Positions 28,666 through 37,814 of a DNA stretch of 64,000 nucleotides are shown here, piece after piece. The stretch lies in contig CBDCZY010000003.1 of the NCBI GenBank assembly GCA_965224745.1, forward strand, positions 372,001 through 436,000, in the 5' to 3' direction. Each line of letters opens with the position of its first letter. Positions within the stretch are counted from its first letter, which is position 1. A program made the position numbers and the translations under genes. Source of the DNA: CBDCZY01 sp965224745. GTDB lineage: Bacteria > Pseudomonadota > Gammaproteobacteria > Methylococcales > Methylomonadaceae. The notes under the pieces were generated by a model. It had not been told where the DNA came from, ran no database searches, and saw nothing but the letters and a program-made list of their open reading frames with translations.

Positions 28666-30468
28666 TTAAAAACTAATTAGAGGTTCGTTAACAGCAACAG
28701 AGGCACCTTCTCTAGCATGAATGGCCGTTACAGTACCCGCTGTCTTAGCGCACACTTCTGTTTCCATTTTCATCGCTTCCAAGATGACCACGACCTGTCC
28801 TGCTTGCACCTGCTCTCCAACATCGACCACAATTTTCAGAATGAGCCCTGTCATTGGTGCTGCTAATGGCTCTGTAGAATATTGTGGGGCATTTTCTTGC
28901 TGACTATTATCTACCGTTAAATGATCAGATACTGGCTTTACAATGGTTAAATCATCGTTCTTAGGCCCCACCTTGACTTCGTATACTTGGAGTCCAACCT
29001 TCACACTATAGACCTCGACGGGATCACCAGCTGATGCGCCAGAAGACTTTGGTTTGGCAATATCATTACTAGTAGTAGGCTTCGCTTCAAAAGCCGAGGG
29101 ATCATTACGATGCTGTATGAATTTCCAACCAATTTGACTGAATAAGCCATCGATCAAAGCGTCTTCTTCTACATTTTCTGCCAAAGCAACGTTTTCGGTC
29201 TCCGCTTTTACTTTTACAGTAGATACCCACTGCTCCATTTCAGGCGCCAATTGATCGGCGGGACGACCTGAGATTATTGTTTCTCCTTGTTGAATTACTC
29301 GCTGTTGCAATTCAGGATTGACTGGAACCGGAGTAGCTCCATATTCGCCTCTTAGAACACCGGCGACCTCTTTGCTCAATGTTTTATAACGCTCACCCGA
29401 TAATACATTGATAACAGCCTGCGTCCCTACGATCTGTGAAGTCGGCGTTACTAAAGGGATATAACCCAGATCTTCTCGCACTTTGGGTATCTCAGTTAAA
29501 ACCTCATCCATTCGATCTGCTGCACCTTGTTCCTTGAGTTGGCTTTCCATATTGGTAAGCATACCGCCCGGTACTTGAGCCACCATAATTCTGCTATCGA
29601 TCCCTTTAAGGCTGCCTTCAAAACTAGCATATTTTTTTCTAACGGTTCTAAAATAGGCAGCAATTGTCTCAAGCTGAACAATATCCAGCCCCGTTTCTTG
29701 CGGCTGGCCTGCGAGCATGGCCACAACGGTTTCTGTAGGGCTGTGACCATAGGTCATACTCATTGAAGAAATAGCGGTATCAACATTGTCAATACCCGCC
29801 TCTATCGCCTTCAGTAGAGTCGGAAGACTAAGACCCGTTGTCGCATGTGCATGCAGGTGAATTGGAATATTCAGACTTTGTTTAAGTTGCTTTATCAACT
29901 CATAACCAGTGTATGGAAGCAGTAATCCAGCCATATCTTTAATGCACAGGGAATGAGCCCCTAAATCTTCAATCTTGCGCCCTAAATCAACCCACATGGA
30001 TAAAGAATGTACCGGACTGACAGTATATGAAATCGTACCTTGAGCGTGCTTGCCATTGGCTAGAACACTTTTTACTGCACACTCCAGATTACGTACATCA
30101 TTCATTGCATCAAATATTCTGAATACATCTATTCCATTGACGGCACTCCGTTCAATAAACTTGTCGACCACATCATCCGCATAATGACGATAACCCAGGA
30201 TATTTTGTCCGCGGATCAACATTTGTTGACGCGTTTTTGGCATCTCAGCTTTGATTGCCCGTAATCTTTCCCAAGGATCTTCGCCTAAATAACGAATACA
30301 AGCATCAAAGGTAGCTCCTCCCCAGGATTCAACTGACCAGTAACCCACTTCGTCTAATTGCTTACACACGGGTAACAGATCTTCCAATCGAACTCGGGTT
30401 GCCAAAAGAGATTGATGGGCATCACGCAAGACGACCTCTGTGATACCGAGAGGATTTTTTTTCACCAT
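28666..30468 (-). CDS. oadA: Oxaloacetate decarboxylase, alpha subunit
   Basis: A 600-residue biotin enzyme carrying out carboxyl transfer from oxaloacetate to biotin. The N-terminal carboxyltransferase TIM barrel begins ITEVVLRDAHQSLLATR (residues 9-25). A Pro/Ala/Ser-rich linker around residues 470-480 leads to the biotinyl domain with VILEAMKMETEV, whose Lys (near 566) is the biotin site. Works with OadB and OadG in a membrane complex that couples decarboxylation to Na+ export. The gene sits between oadG and oadB. Confidence 0.96.
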   Translation of the reverse strand: MVKKNPLGITEVVLRDAHQSLLATRVRLEDLLPVCKQLDEVGYWSVESWGGATFDACIRYLGEDPWERLRAIKAEMPKTRQQMLIRGQNILGYRHYADDVVDKFIERSAVNGIDVFRIFDAMNDVRNLECAVKSVLANGKHAQGTISYTVSPVHSLSMWVDLGRKIEDLGAHSLCIKDMAGLLLPYTGYELIKQLKQSLNIPIHLHAHATTGLSLPTLLKAIEAGIDNVDTAISSMSMTYGHSPTETVVAMLAGQPQETGLDIVQLETIAAYFRTVRKKYASFEGSLKGIDSRIMVAQVPGGMLTNMESQLKEQGAADRMDEVLTEIPKVREDLGYIPLVTPTSQIVGTQAVINVLSGERYKTLSKEVAGVLRGEYGATPVPVNPELQQRVIQQGETIISGRPADQLAPEMEQWVSTVKVKAETENVALAENVEEDALIDGLFSQIGWKFIQHRNDPSAFEAKPTTSNDIAKPKSSGASAGDPVEVYSVKVGLQVYEVKVGPKNDDLTIVKPVSDHLTVDNSQQENAPQYSTEPLAAPMTGLILKIVVDVGEQVQAGQVVVILEAMKMETEVCAKTAGTVTAIHAREGASVAVNEPLISF

Positions 30469-30576
30469 ATTTTTTTGAATTAAGCGTTGTTTACAAGATA
30501 TTTAATGTCACGCTCTAAGGAGTGAGGATTTAATAATATCTGAATCCTGACTTGCTTTTTGTTCATCTTCCACGTT

Positions 30577-30618
30577 GTAGAAACAGATGCTTAGCCTGCG
30601 TTATGCGCCTGTTTCTAC
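30577..30618. repeat. Perfect 10-bp inverted repeat in the oadG-oadA spacer
   Basis: GTAGAAACAG at 30577-30586 and CTGTTTCTAC at 30609-30618 form a perfect stem around a 22-nt loop. It lies in the unusually long (254 bp) gap between oadG and oadA and has no T tract. It could be a regulatory hairpin or a REP-like element. Confidence 0.6.
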
Positions 30619-30722
30619 GCCTTGAATACGAACAAAATTTTTGCGCCAAACTTTCGAATATTATTAATATCTTCGCTCCTAAATGCTCTTGAATGAGGTT
30701 TAACGAAAACTGTAGATTTTTT

Positions 30723-30965
30723 TTAACCTTTTGAATATTTGCTTCGATAATGACGTACAGCAGTAGTGATCGCAAGCTGAATCTCGACAGAATTTTCAGA
30801 CTGTTCCTGAGGATTCTTTAAAATGTCTACCGAAACGGGTTTTATTATTTTATCCAACAACCAATGATTTATCCTAATGCAAATCACCAGTAAGATCAAA
30901 AAGAGAAAAACGACAACCATGCCAATGAGCATTAATTCAAAGCCTGGCAAAAAGGTTTCCCACAT
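30723..30965 (-). CDS. oadG: Oxaloacetate decarboxylase, gamma subunit
   Basis: An 80-residue bitopic membrane protein: short N-terminus, one transmembrane helix (residues about 8-29), then a polar tail ending in TTAVRHYRSKYSKG, the usual OadG pattern of a small helix plus a C-terminal Glu/Lys-rich region. It assembles the alpha and beta subunits. First gene of the oadGAB group; the 254-bp gap to oadA is large for an operon. Confidence 0.85.
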   Translation of the reverse strand: MWETFLPGFELMLIGMVVVFLFLILLVICIRINHWLLDKIIKPVSVDILKNPQEQSENSVEIQLAITTAVRHYRSKYSKG

Positions 30966-31066
30966 GATTCTTTCCGGTCATCAATTAATATGAGCAGAAT
31001 TGTATCATAATAAAAAAGCTATTTATTGAATGTTAGTTTGTTAAGTATTCTCCATAATTAGGCTCA

Positions 31067-32227
31067 CTACATTGTTTCGAACTCTATGACGACCCGCCTG
31101 TTTTGAGCTCTACCTTTGGGAGTTCGATTACGCTTTACATGCTGATCTTCTCCATGTGCTTTGACAGTCAGAATATCTTCGTCAATTCCTCGTTTTATCA
31201 TATAGAGTTTGACAGCGTTACCCCTTCGCTCGGAAACTTTCTGATTAGAAACACGGCTTCCAATACTATCGGTATGACTATGTATGTTAATACGATGACC
31301 AACAAGATAATCGTCTAAATATTGAGCGATTAAATTAAGCTTTCGCTGATCAAGTGGGCCTAAACGTATACTTTGCTTGCCGTAAGGTATTTTAAGTATA
31401 TTATCGGGACCAAAAATATTCAGCTCAATAATATCATGGTGATTATTAATGGCCGATTTTTTATCATCAGCCCTGAATACCCTGTCAGCTTCAACCTTAC
31501 GTCTTAGTAAAGCTTCCTTAACAACTTGACAGCGTTTTTTAAACCAATACTTATCAGTATATCCAACATCTGATGTGCTGCTTTGTATTTGTAGATCAGT
31601 ATCTGGCATGGCTGTCAAATACTCGGCAATAGTACCAAGCAACTCTTTATTGTCACGGATCAAATGAGAACTACCTTGGTCAAAATACAGAGTCTGCTGG
31701 TGCAAATCATCGTAACCATAGGGTAACAGCTGATCTCTACAGGCTTCAAAACTATCGTAAATTTTTTGAAATGAAACAGAAGATACAGCTACTTTCATAT
31801 CTTCTTTCTCTTGCTTCGAGAGTTTTTTAGTGTAAGAAAACTTCACAAAATACCCTTTTTTCAAGGCTGAAAGCATTCTTTCTGCCGCAGCTCCATCAGC
31901 AAATATTCGCTTCTTTCTTCCTTTTTTTTCCAGTTGCGCCGGATAAATGTTGGTTTTAGCGCCGTTGTGGCTCCATGCGGGTGGAATAGATTTAACCAAG
32001 GCTGCACCCAGGTCTCCTCTTTTGTTTTGCGGATAAATACTAAACACTAAAGTTTTACCGGAGCGATGAATAATTTCAGCTTTGCCGTAATGAGGTATCT
32101 TCTGTTTTAGAGAACACAGCGTCTTCTCAGCAGCAAAATCCCAATGCGAACTCTTAAGGTTTGCTTTATATTGGCCCGCATTAACTGCCACTGAAAAAAA
32201 GAAAAGGAAAATAAGCTTTAGGTGCAT
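31067..32227 (-). CDS. MotY-like OmpA-family protein
   Basis: About 386 residues from ATG at 32227, where a signal peptide starts (LKLIFLFFFSVAVNA); the frame is open 11 codons further upstream. The mature N-terminus (YKANLKSSHWDF...CSLKQKIPHYGKAEI) resembles the MotY N-terminal domain of sodium-driven flagellar stators, including its Cys. The C-terminus is an OmpA peptidoglycan-binding domain with HSHTDSIGSR and a QNRRVVIEF tail. MotY forms the T-ring and stabilises the PomAB stator. No other flagellar gene is nearby, so a non-flagellar OmpA-like role is possible. Confidence 0.7.
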   Translation of the reverse strand: MHLKLIFLFFFSVAVNAGQYKANLKSSHWDFAAEKTLCSLKQKIPHYGKAEIIHRSGKTLVFSIYPQNKRGDLGAALVKSIPPAWSHNGAKTNIYPAQLEKKGRKKRIFADGAAAERMLSALKKGYFVKFSYTKKLSKQEKEDMKVAVSSVSFQKIYDSFEACRDQLLPYGYDDLHQQTLYFDQGSSHLIRDNKELLGTIAEYLTAMPDTDLQIQSSTSDVGYTDKYWFKKRCQVVKEALLRRKVEADRVFRADDKKSAINNHHDIIELNIFGPDNILKIPYGKQSIRLGPLDQRKLNLIAQYLDDYLVGHRINIHSHTDSIGSRVSNQKVSERRGNAVKLYMIKRGIDEDILTVKAHGEDQHVKRNRTPKGRAQNRRVVIEFETM

Positions 32228-32288
32228 TGATTTAGTAGTTAGGATTCGTTTTGACACCAAGACCTTATCGGCACCTGACGGATTTTAT

Positions 32289-33074
32289 TTATGTCTTTTT
32301 CAAGAACTCCATCACGCATTCTATAAAAGCTTGAGGGTTTTCCACATGTATCCAATGTCCACTATCGGCTATATCTGCATATAAAGCGCCTGGAAAATAA
32401 TTTGCAATGACAGACCGATATTCATCCTTTATGAAAACTGAATGTTCTCCTTTAACGAATAAGGTTGGTTTTACAAAAGGTTCCACCTCAATAGTTTCTG
32501 GAAACCCTGTGATATTAGGCGCAATGTTAGAAATTATGTCCAAATCTATAGACCACGAATAGTGCCCTTCTTTAAAGGCAAGGTTTTGCAGTAAAAATTT
32601 CCGGTCTTTCTCATCTGAAATATCATGACTCAACCAAACTTCAGCTTGTTTTCTGTTACTGATTTGATCCAAAGGCACTCGCGTTAAGGCTTGCAATATT
32701 TTATCAAAGCCATGTTGATAGGGAACTGGGGCAATATCGACCACTATTAATTGCCGAATAATATCTGGCCATGTCAACGCAGTCCACATGGCCGCTTTAC
32801 CACCCATACTATGGCCTAAAATGGTAATCGAACCAAGCTGATGATGCGTGATAAATTGGCTTATGTCCTCAACCATCAAAGGATAGTCCATGGCTTCAGC
32901 ATGAGGCGATTCGCCATGATTACGCATATCCAGGCAAAAAACATGGTAACGGGTAGCTAACGACTTTGCGATATGTCGCCAATTTCTAGAAGAAGCCAAA
33001 AACCCATGCACAATGATCAAAGTGGGTTGATCGGGATGTCCCCATTCAGAAAATTTAAGATCAATGGCAGGCAT
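32289..33074 (-). CDS. Alpha/beta-hydrolase (YbfF-like esterase)
   Basis: A 261-residue cytoplasmic alpha/beta-hydrolase resembling the acyl-esterase YbfF. The oxyanion segment is HGFLASSRNW (near 24), the nucleophile elbow is GHSMGGKAA (near 92), and the His of SGHWIHVENPQAF near the C-terminus completes the triad with an upstream Asp. The fold family also includes hydrolases of several pathways, so the natural substrate is uncertain. Confidence 0.85.
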   Translation of the reverse strand: MPAIDLKFSEWGHPDQPTLIIVHGFLASSRNWRHIAKSLATRYHVFCLDMRNHGESPHAEAMDYPLMVEDISQFITHHQLGSITILGHSMGGKAAMWTALTWPDIIRQLIVVDIAPVPYQHGFDKILQALTRVPLDQISNRKQAEVWLSHDISDEKDRKFLLQNLAFKEGHYSWSIDLDIISNIAPNITGFPETIEVEPFVKPTLFVKGEHSVFIKDEYRSVIANYFPGALYADIADSGHWIHVENPQAFIECVMEFLKKT

Positions 33075-33149
33075 AATTGTTTTTAGAATCGAAATTCATA
33101 TTTAACAACAGTGTTTCGGAAACAACATAATCAGCTGATTAGGCTTTGG

Positions 33150-33872
33150 CTATACAAAGTAAACAGCAAAACCGATCAACCCCCCAAAGATGCCCCCCCA
33201 AACGACCAGCCAACCTAAATGTTGTTGAATAATATCCTGCACAATTTGTTTGACCATTTTTGGTGTCAATTCTTGTAATCGATTTTCAATAACCACTTCA
33301 ATTTTACCCACCAAATCCTCACCTATTTTATGTGCATCAAGCCCTTGTTGAAGCGCTGCTTTAAATTGATCCGATTCGGCCATTTCTTGTATCAGGGTTT
33401 GTAATTTTTCCGTGATGGGTTGTTGCAATGGTTTTAGAGCTTCTTCGCCACCTACCATTTGCAACATAGCGCCAAAAGATGAATCCATGATGGCAGTTAC
33501 TAACCCTTCAAATATCCTTTCATAATCGACAACGGCTAAAATAGGTTTTAGGTTAAGTACACGAGCACCTTTTTTTTCTTCAGTTTCAATAAATTGTTCA
33601 ATATTTCTTTGCGAAAAAAACTGTTCCATCATCATCAGCTTGATGGTACTTTTAAACTCCTCAAACCGATTAGGGATTACGCCAGACCCATACAGCAACG
33701 GTACTTTCTCGAATAACATGTGAACCGCCAACCAATTTGTTACCGCACCGGATAATGCAAAAAAACCAACTGATTTGAGAACATCTCCATACCAGGGTGA
33801 AAAATAGCCGGCAACCACAACAGCTACCGCAAGTAGATTAGTAACAAAACTTTTGTTAAAGAGTCTTTTCAT
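33150..33872 (-). CDS. DUF445 family membrane protein
   Basis: 240 residues. Two N-terminal hydrophobic segments (about 8-27 and 31-50) with the family motif GAVTNWLAVHMLFEKVPLLYGSGVIPNRF (from about residue 42), a long helical amphipathic middle and a C-terminal transmembrane helix (about 215-238). Members have no established enzymatic role; the family (YheB-like) is associated with the envelope. It stands 75 bp upstream of the esterase gene on the same strand. Confidence 0.8.
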   Translation of the reverse strand: MKRLFNKSFVTNLLAVAVVVAGYFSPWYGDVLKSVGFFALSGAVTNWLAVHMLFEKVPLLYGSGVIPNRFEEFKSTIKLMMMEQFFSQRNIEQFIETEEKKGARVLNLKPILAVVDYERIFEGLVTAIMDSSFGAMLQMVGGEEALKPLQQPITEKLQTLIQEMAESDQFKAALQQGLDAHKIGEDLVGKIEVVIENRLQELTPKMVKQIVQDIIQQHLGWLVVWGGIFGGLIGFAVYFV

Positions 33873-33950
33873 ACAAACAAACTTTAGAGTGGATTTAAGT
33901 GTTCGATTAACAGCTACCCAGAAAGCCCTTAAGCCTGGCCCTTTATGATG

Positions 33951-34820
33951 TTAATAAAACCAATAGCTCGCAAAAATTCCTGCAAAAACGGCGGCTCCAA
34001 ACCAATTATTGTTCAAAAAGGCTTTGAAACAAGACGCTTTTTCGCGATTAAAAATCAAACTTTGTTGATAAACAAACAACGCCATTCCTGCCAACAGGCC
34101 GAAATAATAAGGCCAACTGAGCTTAGCCCAAACACCTACGATTGCCAACAATCCTAAAACAATCATTTGCAGAACACCAATGATGACCCGGTCATAATCA
34201 GCAAATAATATGGCGGTCGACTTAACACCAATTTTCAGATCATCTTCTACATCGACCATGGCGTACATCGTGTCATAAATCAAGGCCCACAATACAGTCG
34301 CTACAAAAATCAACCAAGCAATAACAGGAATGCTGCCCAATTGTGCAGCAAATGCCATAGGAACAGCCCAACCGAAAGCGATACCAAGGTAGGCTTGCGG
34401 CAAGGGTGTAAACCGTTTCATAAAAGGATAACTGGCTGCTAAAAAAGCCCCACCAAACGACAATAAAATCGTCAACTTATTCAATAGTAGAACCAGAGCA
34501 AAAGCGATTCCACAGAGAATGGCGAAAAAAACAAGCGCTTCTTTTGGCGAAATTTTGCCGGCAGCGATGGGTCTTTGCTTGGTGCGTTCAACGAAAGGAT
34601 CGAAATGTCGATCAGCATAATCATTGATGACACACCCAGCCGCACGCATCACTACGACACCACTCGAAATCACAAAAAATACCAATGGATCGGGCGACCC
34701 TTGACTGGCTATCCATAAGGCCCATAATGCTGGCCATAATAAGATAAAAATACCGATCGGACGATCAAAACGCGCCAAGCGCCAGAAGAAAACTAATTTA
34801 TTTATCGAAATCATTACCAA
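33951..34820 (-). CDS. ubiA: 4-hydroxybenzoate polyprenyltransferase
   Basis: A 289-residue polytopic prenyltransferase that attaches the polyprenyl tail to 4-hydroxybenzoate in ubiquinone synthesis. Both Asp-rich Mg2+-diphosphate motifs are present: NDYADRHFDPFVERTKQRP (near 66) and YAMVDVEDDLKIGVKSTAI (near 186). The N-terminal FWRLARFDRPIGIFILLWPALWAL is characteristic. An ATG two codons in gives an equally good start. No ubiC neighbour. Confidence 0.95.
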   Translation of the reverse strand: MVMISINKLVFFWRLARFDRPIGIFILLWPALWALWIASQGSPDPLVFFVISSGVVVMRAAGCVINDYADRHFDPFVERTKQRPIAAGKISPKEALVFFAILCGIAFALVLLLNKLTILLSFGGAFLAASYPFMKRFTPLPQAYLGIAFGWAVPMAFAAQLGSIPVIAWLIFVATVLWALIYDTMYAMVDVEDDLKIGVKSTAILFADYDRVIIGVLQMIVLGLLAIVGVWAKLSWPYYFGLLAGMALFVYQQSLIFNREKASCFKAFLNNNWFGAAVFAGIFASYWFY

Positions 34821-34865
34821 GATATTTACGATCTTATATGAGATTAACCGAAAACCTTGTCACTG

Positions 34866-35183
34866 TTATTGTTGTTGCAGCGCCTCTCTCTTCTTCTGAG
34901 CATCCTCATAAGCCTTCATTTGTTCTGGGGTAGCTTCTTTTTGATATTTTGTTTTCCAATCGGCATACGGCATACCAAAAATGGCTCGTTGCGCATCAGC
35001 ATATTCAACTTTTAAATCGGCTTGCTCTGTCGCCTCAAGATACCATTTAGACAAACAATTTCTGCAAAACCCTGCTGTGATCATGAGATCTATATTCTGA
35101 ACTTCATGGTGCTCTTGAAGAAAACTCACTAATTTTCGAAAAACTGCTGCTTCAACTTCTGTTTGCTTAACTTTATCCATCAA
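34866..35183 (-). CDS. DUF1244 family protein
   Basis: A 105-residue soluble protein. The GFCRNCLSKWYLEA segment (near residue 38) with two Cys and the GMPYADWKTKYQ motif (near 70) match the DUF1244 family, small helical proteins of unknown function found across proteobacteria. The C-terminus is a short charged helix. A 221-bp spacer separates it from the divergent mla operon. Confidence 0.85.
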   Translation of the reverse strand: MMDKVKQTEVEAAVFRKLVSFLQEHHEVQNIDLMITAGFCRNCLSKWYLEATEQADLKVEYADAQRAIFGMPYADWKTKYQKEATPEQMKAYEDAQKKREALQQQ

Positions 35184-35404
35184 TTATCTCTAAAAGAACA
35201 TATTATTTATGAAGTAAAAAAATCGTTCAAAAAACGATAAGTCGAAGCCACTTTAGCATTTTTAAAGTATGCTTTGAATAGTTGAAAATTTTTCATGTGC
35301 TTGGTTAACCGAGCCTTCTATTGACTTTGTAGGAAGCTGTCGGGGACAATACACGACCTACATGACCAATAGCGATGTCGTACTCGCCTTAAGCTAGCCC
35401 TTTC

Positions 35405-36223
35405 ATGGACAAAGAAAAATTAAACGAAACACCTCTTGTAACCATCGATAATCTGAGCTTCTCCAGAGGAAAAAAACTGATTTTTGATGACATCAGCTTG
35501 TCTATTATGCGTGGCAAAATCACCGCCATTATGGGGCCGAGCGGAACAGGCAAGACCACCTTATTGAAACTTATAGGCGGACAATTAACACCGCAAAGTG
35601 GAACCGTTACGGTGGACGACCATAATTTAAAACAATTGACGCGACGTGAATTATTTAATCTTCGAAAACGCATGGGAATGCTATTTCAGAGCGGAGCTTT
35701 GCTAACAGATTTAGATGTTTTCGAGAACGTCGCTTATCCGTTAAGGGAACACACCCGTTTACCGGAATCAATGATTCATACCTTGGTTCTGTGTAAGCTA
35801 CATGCGGTGGGATTAAGAGGTGCTAAAAACCTTATGCCTGCGGAGTTATCCGGCGGTATGGCACGCCGGGTCGCATTAGCCCGCGCGATTGCGTTAGATC
35901 CTATGATGATCATGTATGATGAACCGTTTACAGGGCAAGACCCCATCTCTATGGGCACCTTGGTTCACCTTATCAAAACCATGAATCATTCACTTGGATT
36001 AAGTAGTATTATCGTTTCTCACGATGTATTGGAAACGTCTTCTATTGCTGATTTCATTTACATCGTTTCCGACGGTAAAGTTATCGATTCTGGTACCCCA
36101 AATCAAATAGCCAACTCAAAATCGGATTGGGTGCAACAATTCATGCAAGGTCAAGCCAACGGCCCGGTTCAGTTTCATTATCCGGCATCCAGTTACTCGG
36201 AAGATTTACTTAGTCGTCAATGA
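35405..36223 (+). CDS. mlaF: Phospholipid ABC transporter ATPase MlaF
   Basis: A 272-residue ABC ATPase of the Mla system, which moves phospholipids between outer and inner membranes. Walker A is MGPSGTGKTTLLKL (near 46), the signature is ELSGGMARRVALARA (near 148), and Walker B/D-loop is MIMYDEPFTGQDP. First gene of mlaF-mlaE-mlaD-mlaB-murA-hisG-hisD, all on the plus strand with small gaps. Confidence 0.95.
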   Translation: MDKEKLNETPLVTIDNLSFSRGKKLIFDDISLSIMRGKITAIMGPSGTGKTTLLKLIGGQLTPQSGTVTVDDHNLKQLTRRELFNLRKRMGMLFQSGALLTDLDVFENVAYPLREHTRLPESMIHTLVLCKLHAVGLRGAKNLMPAELSGGMARRVALARAIALDPMMIMYDEPFTGQDPISMGTLVHLIKTMNHSLGLSSIIVSHDVLETSSIADFIYIVSDGKVIDSGTPNQIANSKSDWVQQFMQGQANGPVQFHYPASSYSEDLLSRQ

Positions 36224-36239
36224 GCCCAGAAACCACATA

Positions 36240-37019
36240 ATGATTTTTTTTCAAAAACTTGGCGTAAATACCCGCAGCTCTTTTGAAAAATTAGGGAGAG
36301 CCTTCTTTTTTCTCATCCACACTGTTTCAGGTGCGAAGGAAGTATTTTTAAGGCCGAGCTTGCTGGTAAGCCAACTTTATTCGGTAGGTGTATTGACCTT
36401 CACCATCATTGTAATTTCAGGCATCTTCGTTGGAATGGTTCTAGCGCTTCAAGGCTATTATATTCTTTCCAACTTCGGTGCCGATGAAACACTGGGTCTA
36501 ATGATCGCAGCCTCGCTAGTGAGAGAACTTGGGCCCGTAGTTTCAGCTTTACTATACGCCGGTCGAGCGGGCTCTGCTTTAACAGCAGAGATCGGATTGA
36601 TGAAAGCGACGGAACAATTATCCGGCATGGAAATGATGGCTGTTGATCCAGTTAAACGAATCATGGCTCCACGTTTTTACGCTGGTTTAATCGCCATGCC
36701 TTTTTTGGCCGCATTATTTAGCATGATGGGAATAGCAGGCGGCCATTTGGTCGGTGTGGATCTGCTGGGTGTTGATGAAGGTGCTTTTTGGTCCCAAATG
36801 CAATCCCAAATGGATTTTTTCGATGACATATTAAACGGTGTGATTAAAAGCGTGGTATTTGGTTTTATTATTACCTGGATTGCGATTTTTGAGGGTTACG
36901 ACTGTATCCCAACTTCTGAAGGCGTTAGTCGCGCCACAACTCGTACCGTAGTAAATTCAGCCTTTTCAATCTTAGGATTAGACTTTATCCTGACTGCATT
37001 AATGTTTGGAGACATTTAA
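36240..37019 (+). CDS. mlaE: Phospholipid ABC transporter permease MlaE
   Basis: A 259-residue permease of the MlaE family with about five transmembrane helices. Family segments include GIFVGMVLALQGYYILSNFGADETLGL (about 61), RELGPVVSALLYAGRAGSALTAEIGLMKATEQLSGMEMMAVDPV (about 95) and FIITWIAIFEGYDCIPTSEGVSRATTRTVV near the C-terminus. Lies 16 bp after mlaF and directly before mlaD. Confidence 0.95.
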   Translation: MIFFQKLGVNTRSSFEKLGRAFFFLIHTVSGAKEVFLRPSLLVSQLYSVGVLTFTIIVISGIFVGMVLALQGYYILSNFGADETLGLMIAASLVRELGPVVSALLYAGRAGSALTAEIGLMKATEQLSGMEMMAVDPVKRIMAPRFYAGLIAMPFLAALFSMMGIAGGHLVGVDLLGVDEGAFWSQMQSQMDFFDDILNGVIKSVVFGFIITWIAIFEGYDCIPTSEGVSRATTRTVVNSAFSILGLDFILTALMFGDI

Positions 37020-37021
37020 AT

Positions 37022-37486
37022 ATGAAGCAGCATTCGAAAATGATCGATACTTTGGTAGGACTTTTTGTCGCCTCTGGCATCCTGGCGCTCACTTTTTTAT
37101 CACTAAAGGTCAGCAATCTAGTCTCATTTAATGGTGATGCTGGCTACACCATTTCAGCAAGATTTCAGAATTCGGGTGGTTTGAAAGTTAAATCTCCGGT
37201 ATCGGTCGCTGGCGTTAAAATTGGTCGTATTACCGATATTAGGTTCGATAATGAAAGCTTTGAATCCATCGTTAAAATGGAAATTGAAAACCAATATAAG
37301 AAACTTCCCGATGATACGACAGCCAGCATTTTTACAGCGGGTTTACTTGGCGAGCAATTTATTTCCCTGGATCCTGGTGGGTCTGATACTGTCCTAGAAG
37401 AGGGTAGCGAAATTGAAATAACCCAATCCGCTTTGGTACTTGAAGAAATCATAGGTCAGTTTTTATTTAGTAAGACCCAAGAATAA
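37022..37486 (+). CDS. mlaD: MCE-domain substrate-binding protein MlaD
   Basis: 154 residues: one N-terminal membrane anchor (about 9-28) followed by an MCE domain, with GYTISARFQNSGGLKVKSPVSVAGVKIGRI (about 41-70) and FTAGLLGEQFISLDPGG (about 103). MlaD forms a hexameric ring on MlaFEDB that receives lipid from the periplasmic carrier MlaC. Here mlaC is not the next gene: 8 bp after the stop comes mlaB. Confidence 0.93.
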   Translation: MKQHSKMIDTLVGLFVASGILALTFLSLKVSNLVSFNGDAGYTISARFQNSGGLKVKSPVSVAGVKIGRITDIRFDNESFESIVKMEIENQYKKLPDDTTASIFTAGLLGEQFISLDPGGSDTVLEEGSEIEITQSALVLEEIIGQFLFSKTQE

Positions 37487-37494
37487 TTACCATC

Positions 37495-37806
37495 ATGACC
37501 TTATCTCTTGTGCAAACTAAACCAGGGCTCTTTGAGGTTAATGGAGAGCTCACTTTCACCTCACTTGACAAAGATACGTTACAGTCAATCCAGGTATCAG
37601 ATAACGTTTCAGAACTCATAGTTAATCTAGGCCAAGTCACCAAAATTGATAGTGCTGCTCTGGCGCTTATGGTCGAACTCATGATCATCGCTAAACAACA
37701 CAATAAAAAACTCTCCATCCAGAACGTTCCAAAACAATTGGCTGCTTTAGCCAAATTAACCGGCTTGGATGAAGTGATTCCTTTGACTGAAAAACAGAGT
37801 AGCTAA
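37495..37806 (+). CDS. mlaB: STAS-domain protein MlaB
   Basis: A 103-residue STAS-domain protein. The core LIVNLGQVTKIDSAALALMVELMIIAKQHNKKLSIQNVP (about 42-80) is typical, with the Ser of KIDSAALA in the usual position. MlaB binds MlaF and stabilises the transporter. Position between mlaD and murA fits the operon, but the mlaC gene usually found between mlaD and mlaB, and the BolA-like gene often before murA, are both missing. Confidence 0.85.
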   Translation: MTLSLVQTKPGLFEVNGELTFTSLDKDTLQSIQVSDNVSELIVNLGQVTKIDSAALALMVELMIIAKQHNKKLSIQNVPKQLAALAKLTGLDEVIPLTEKQSS

Positions 37807-37814
37807 CTACATAC

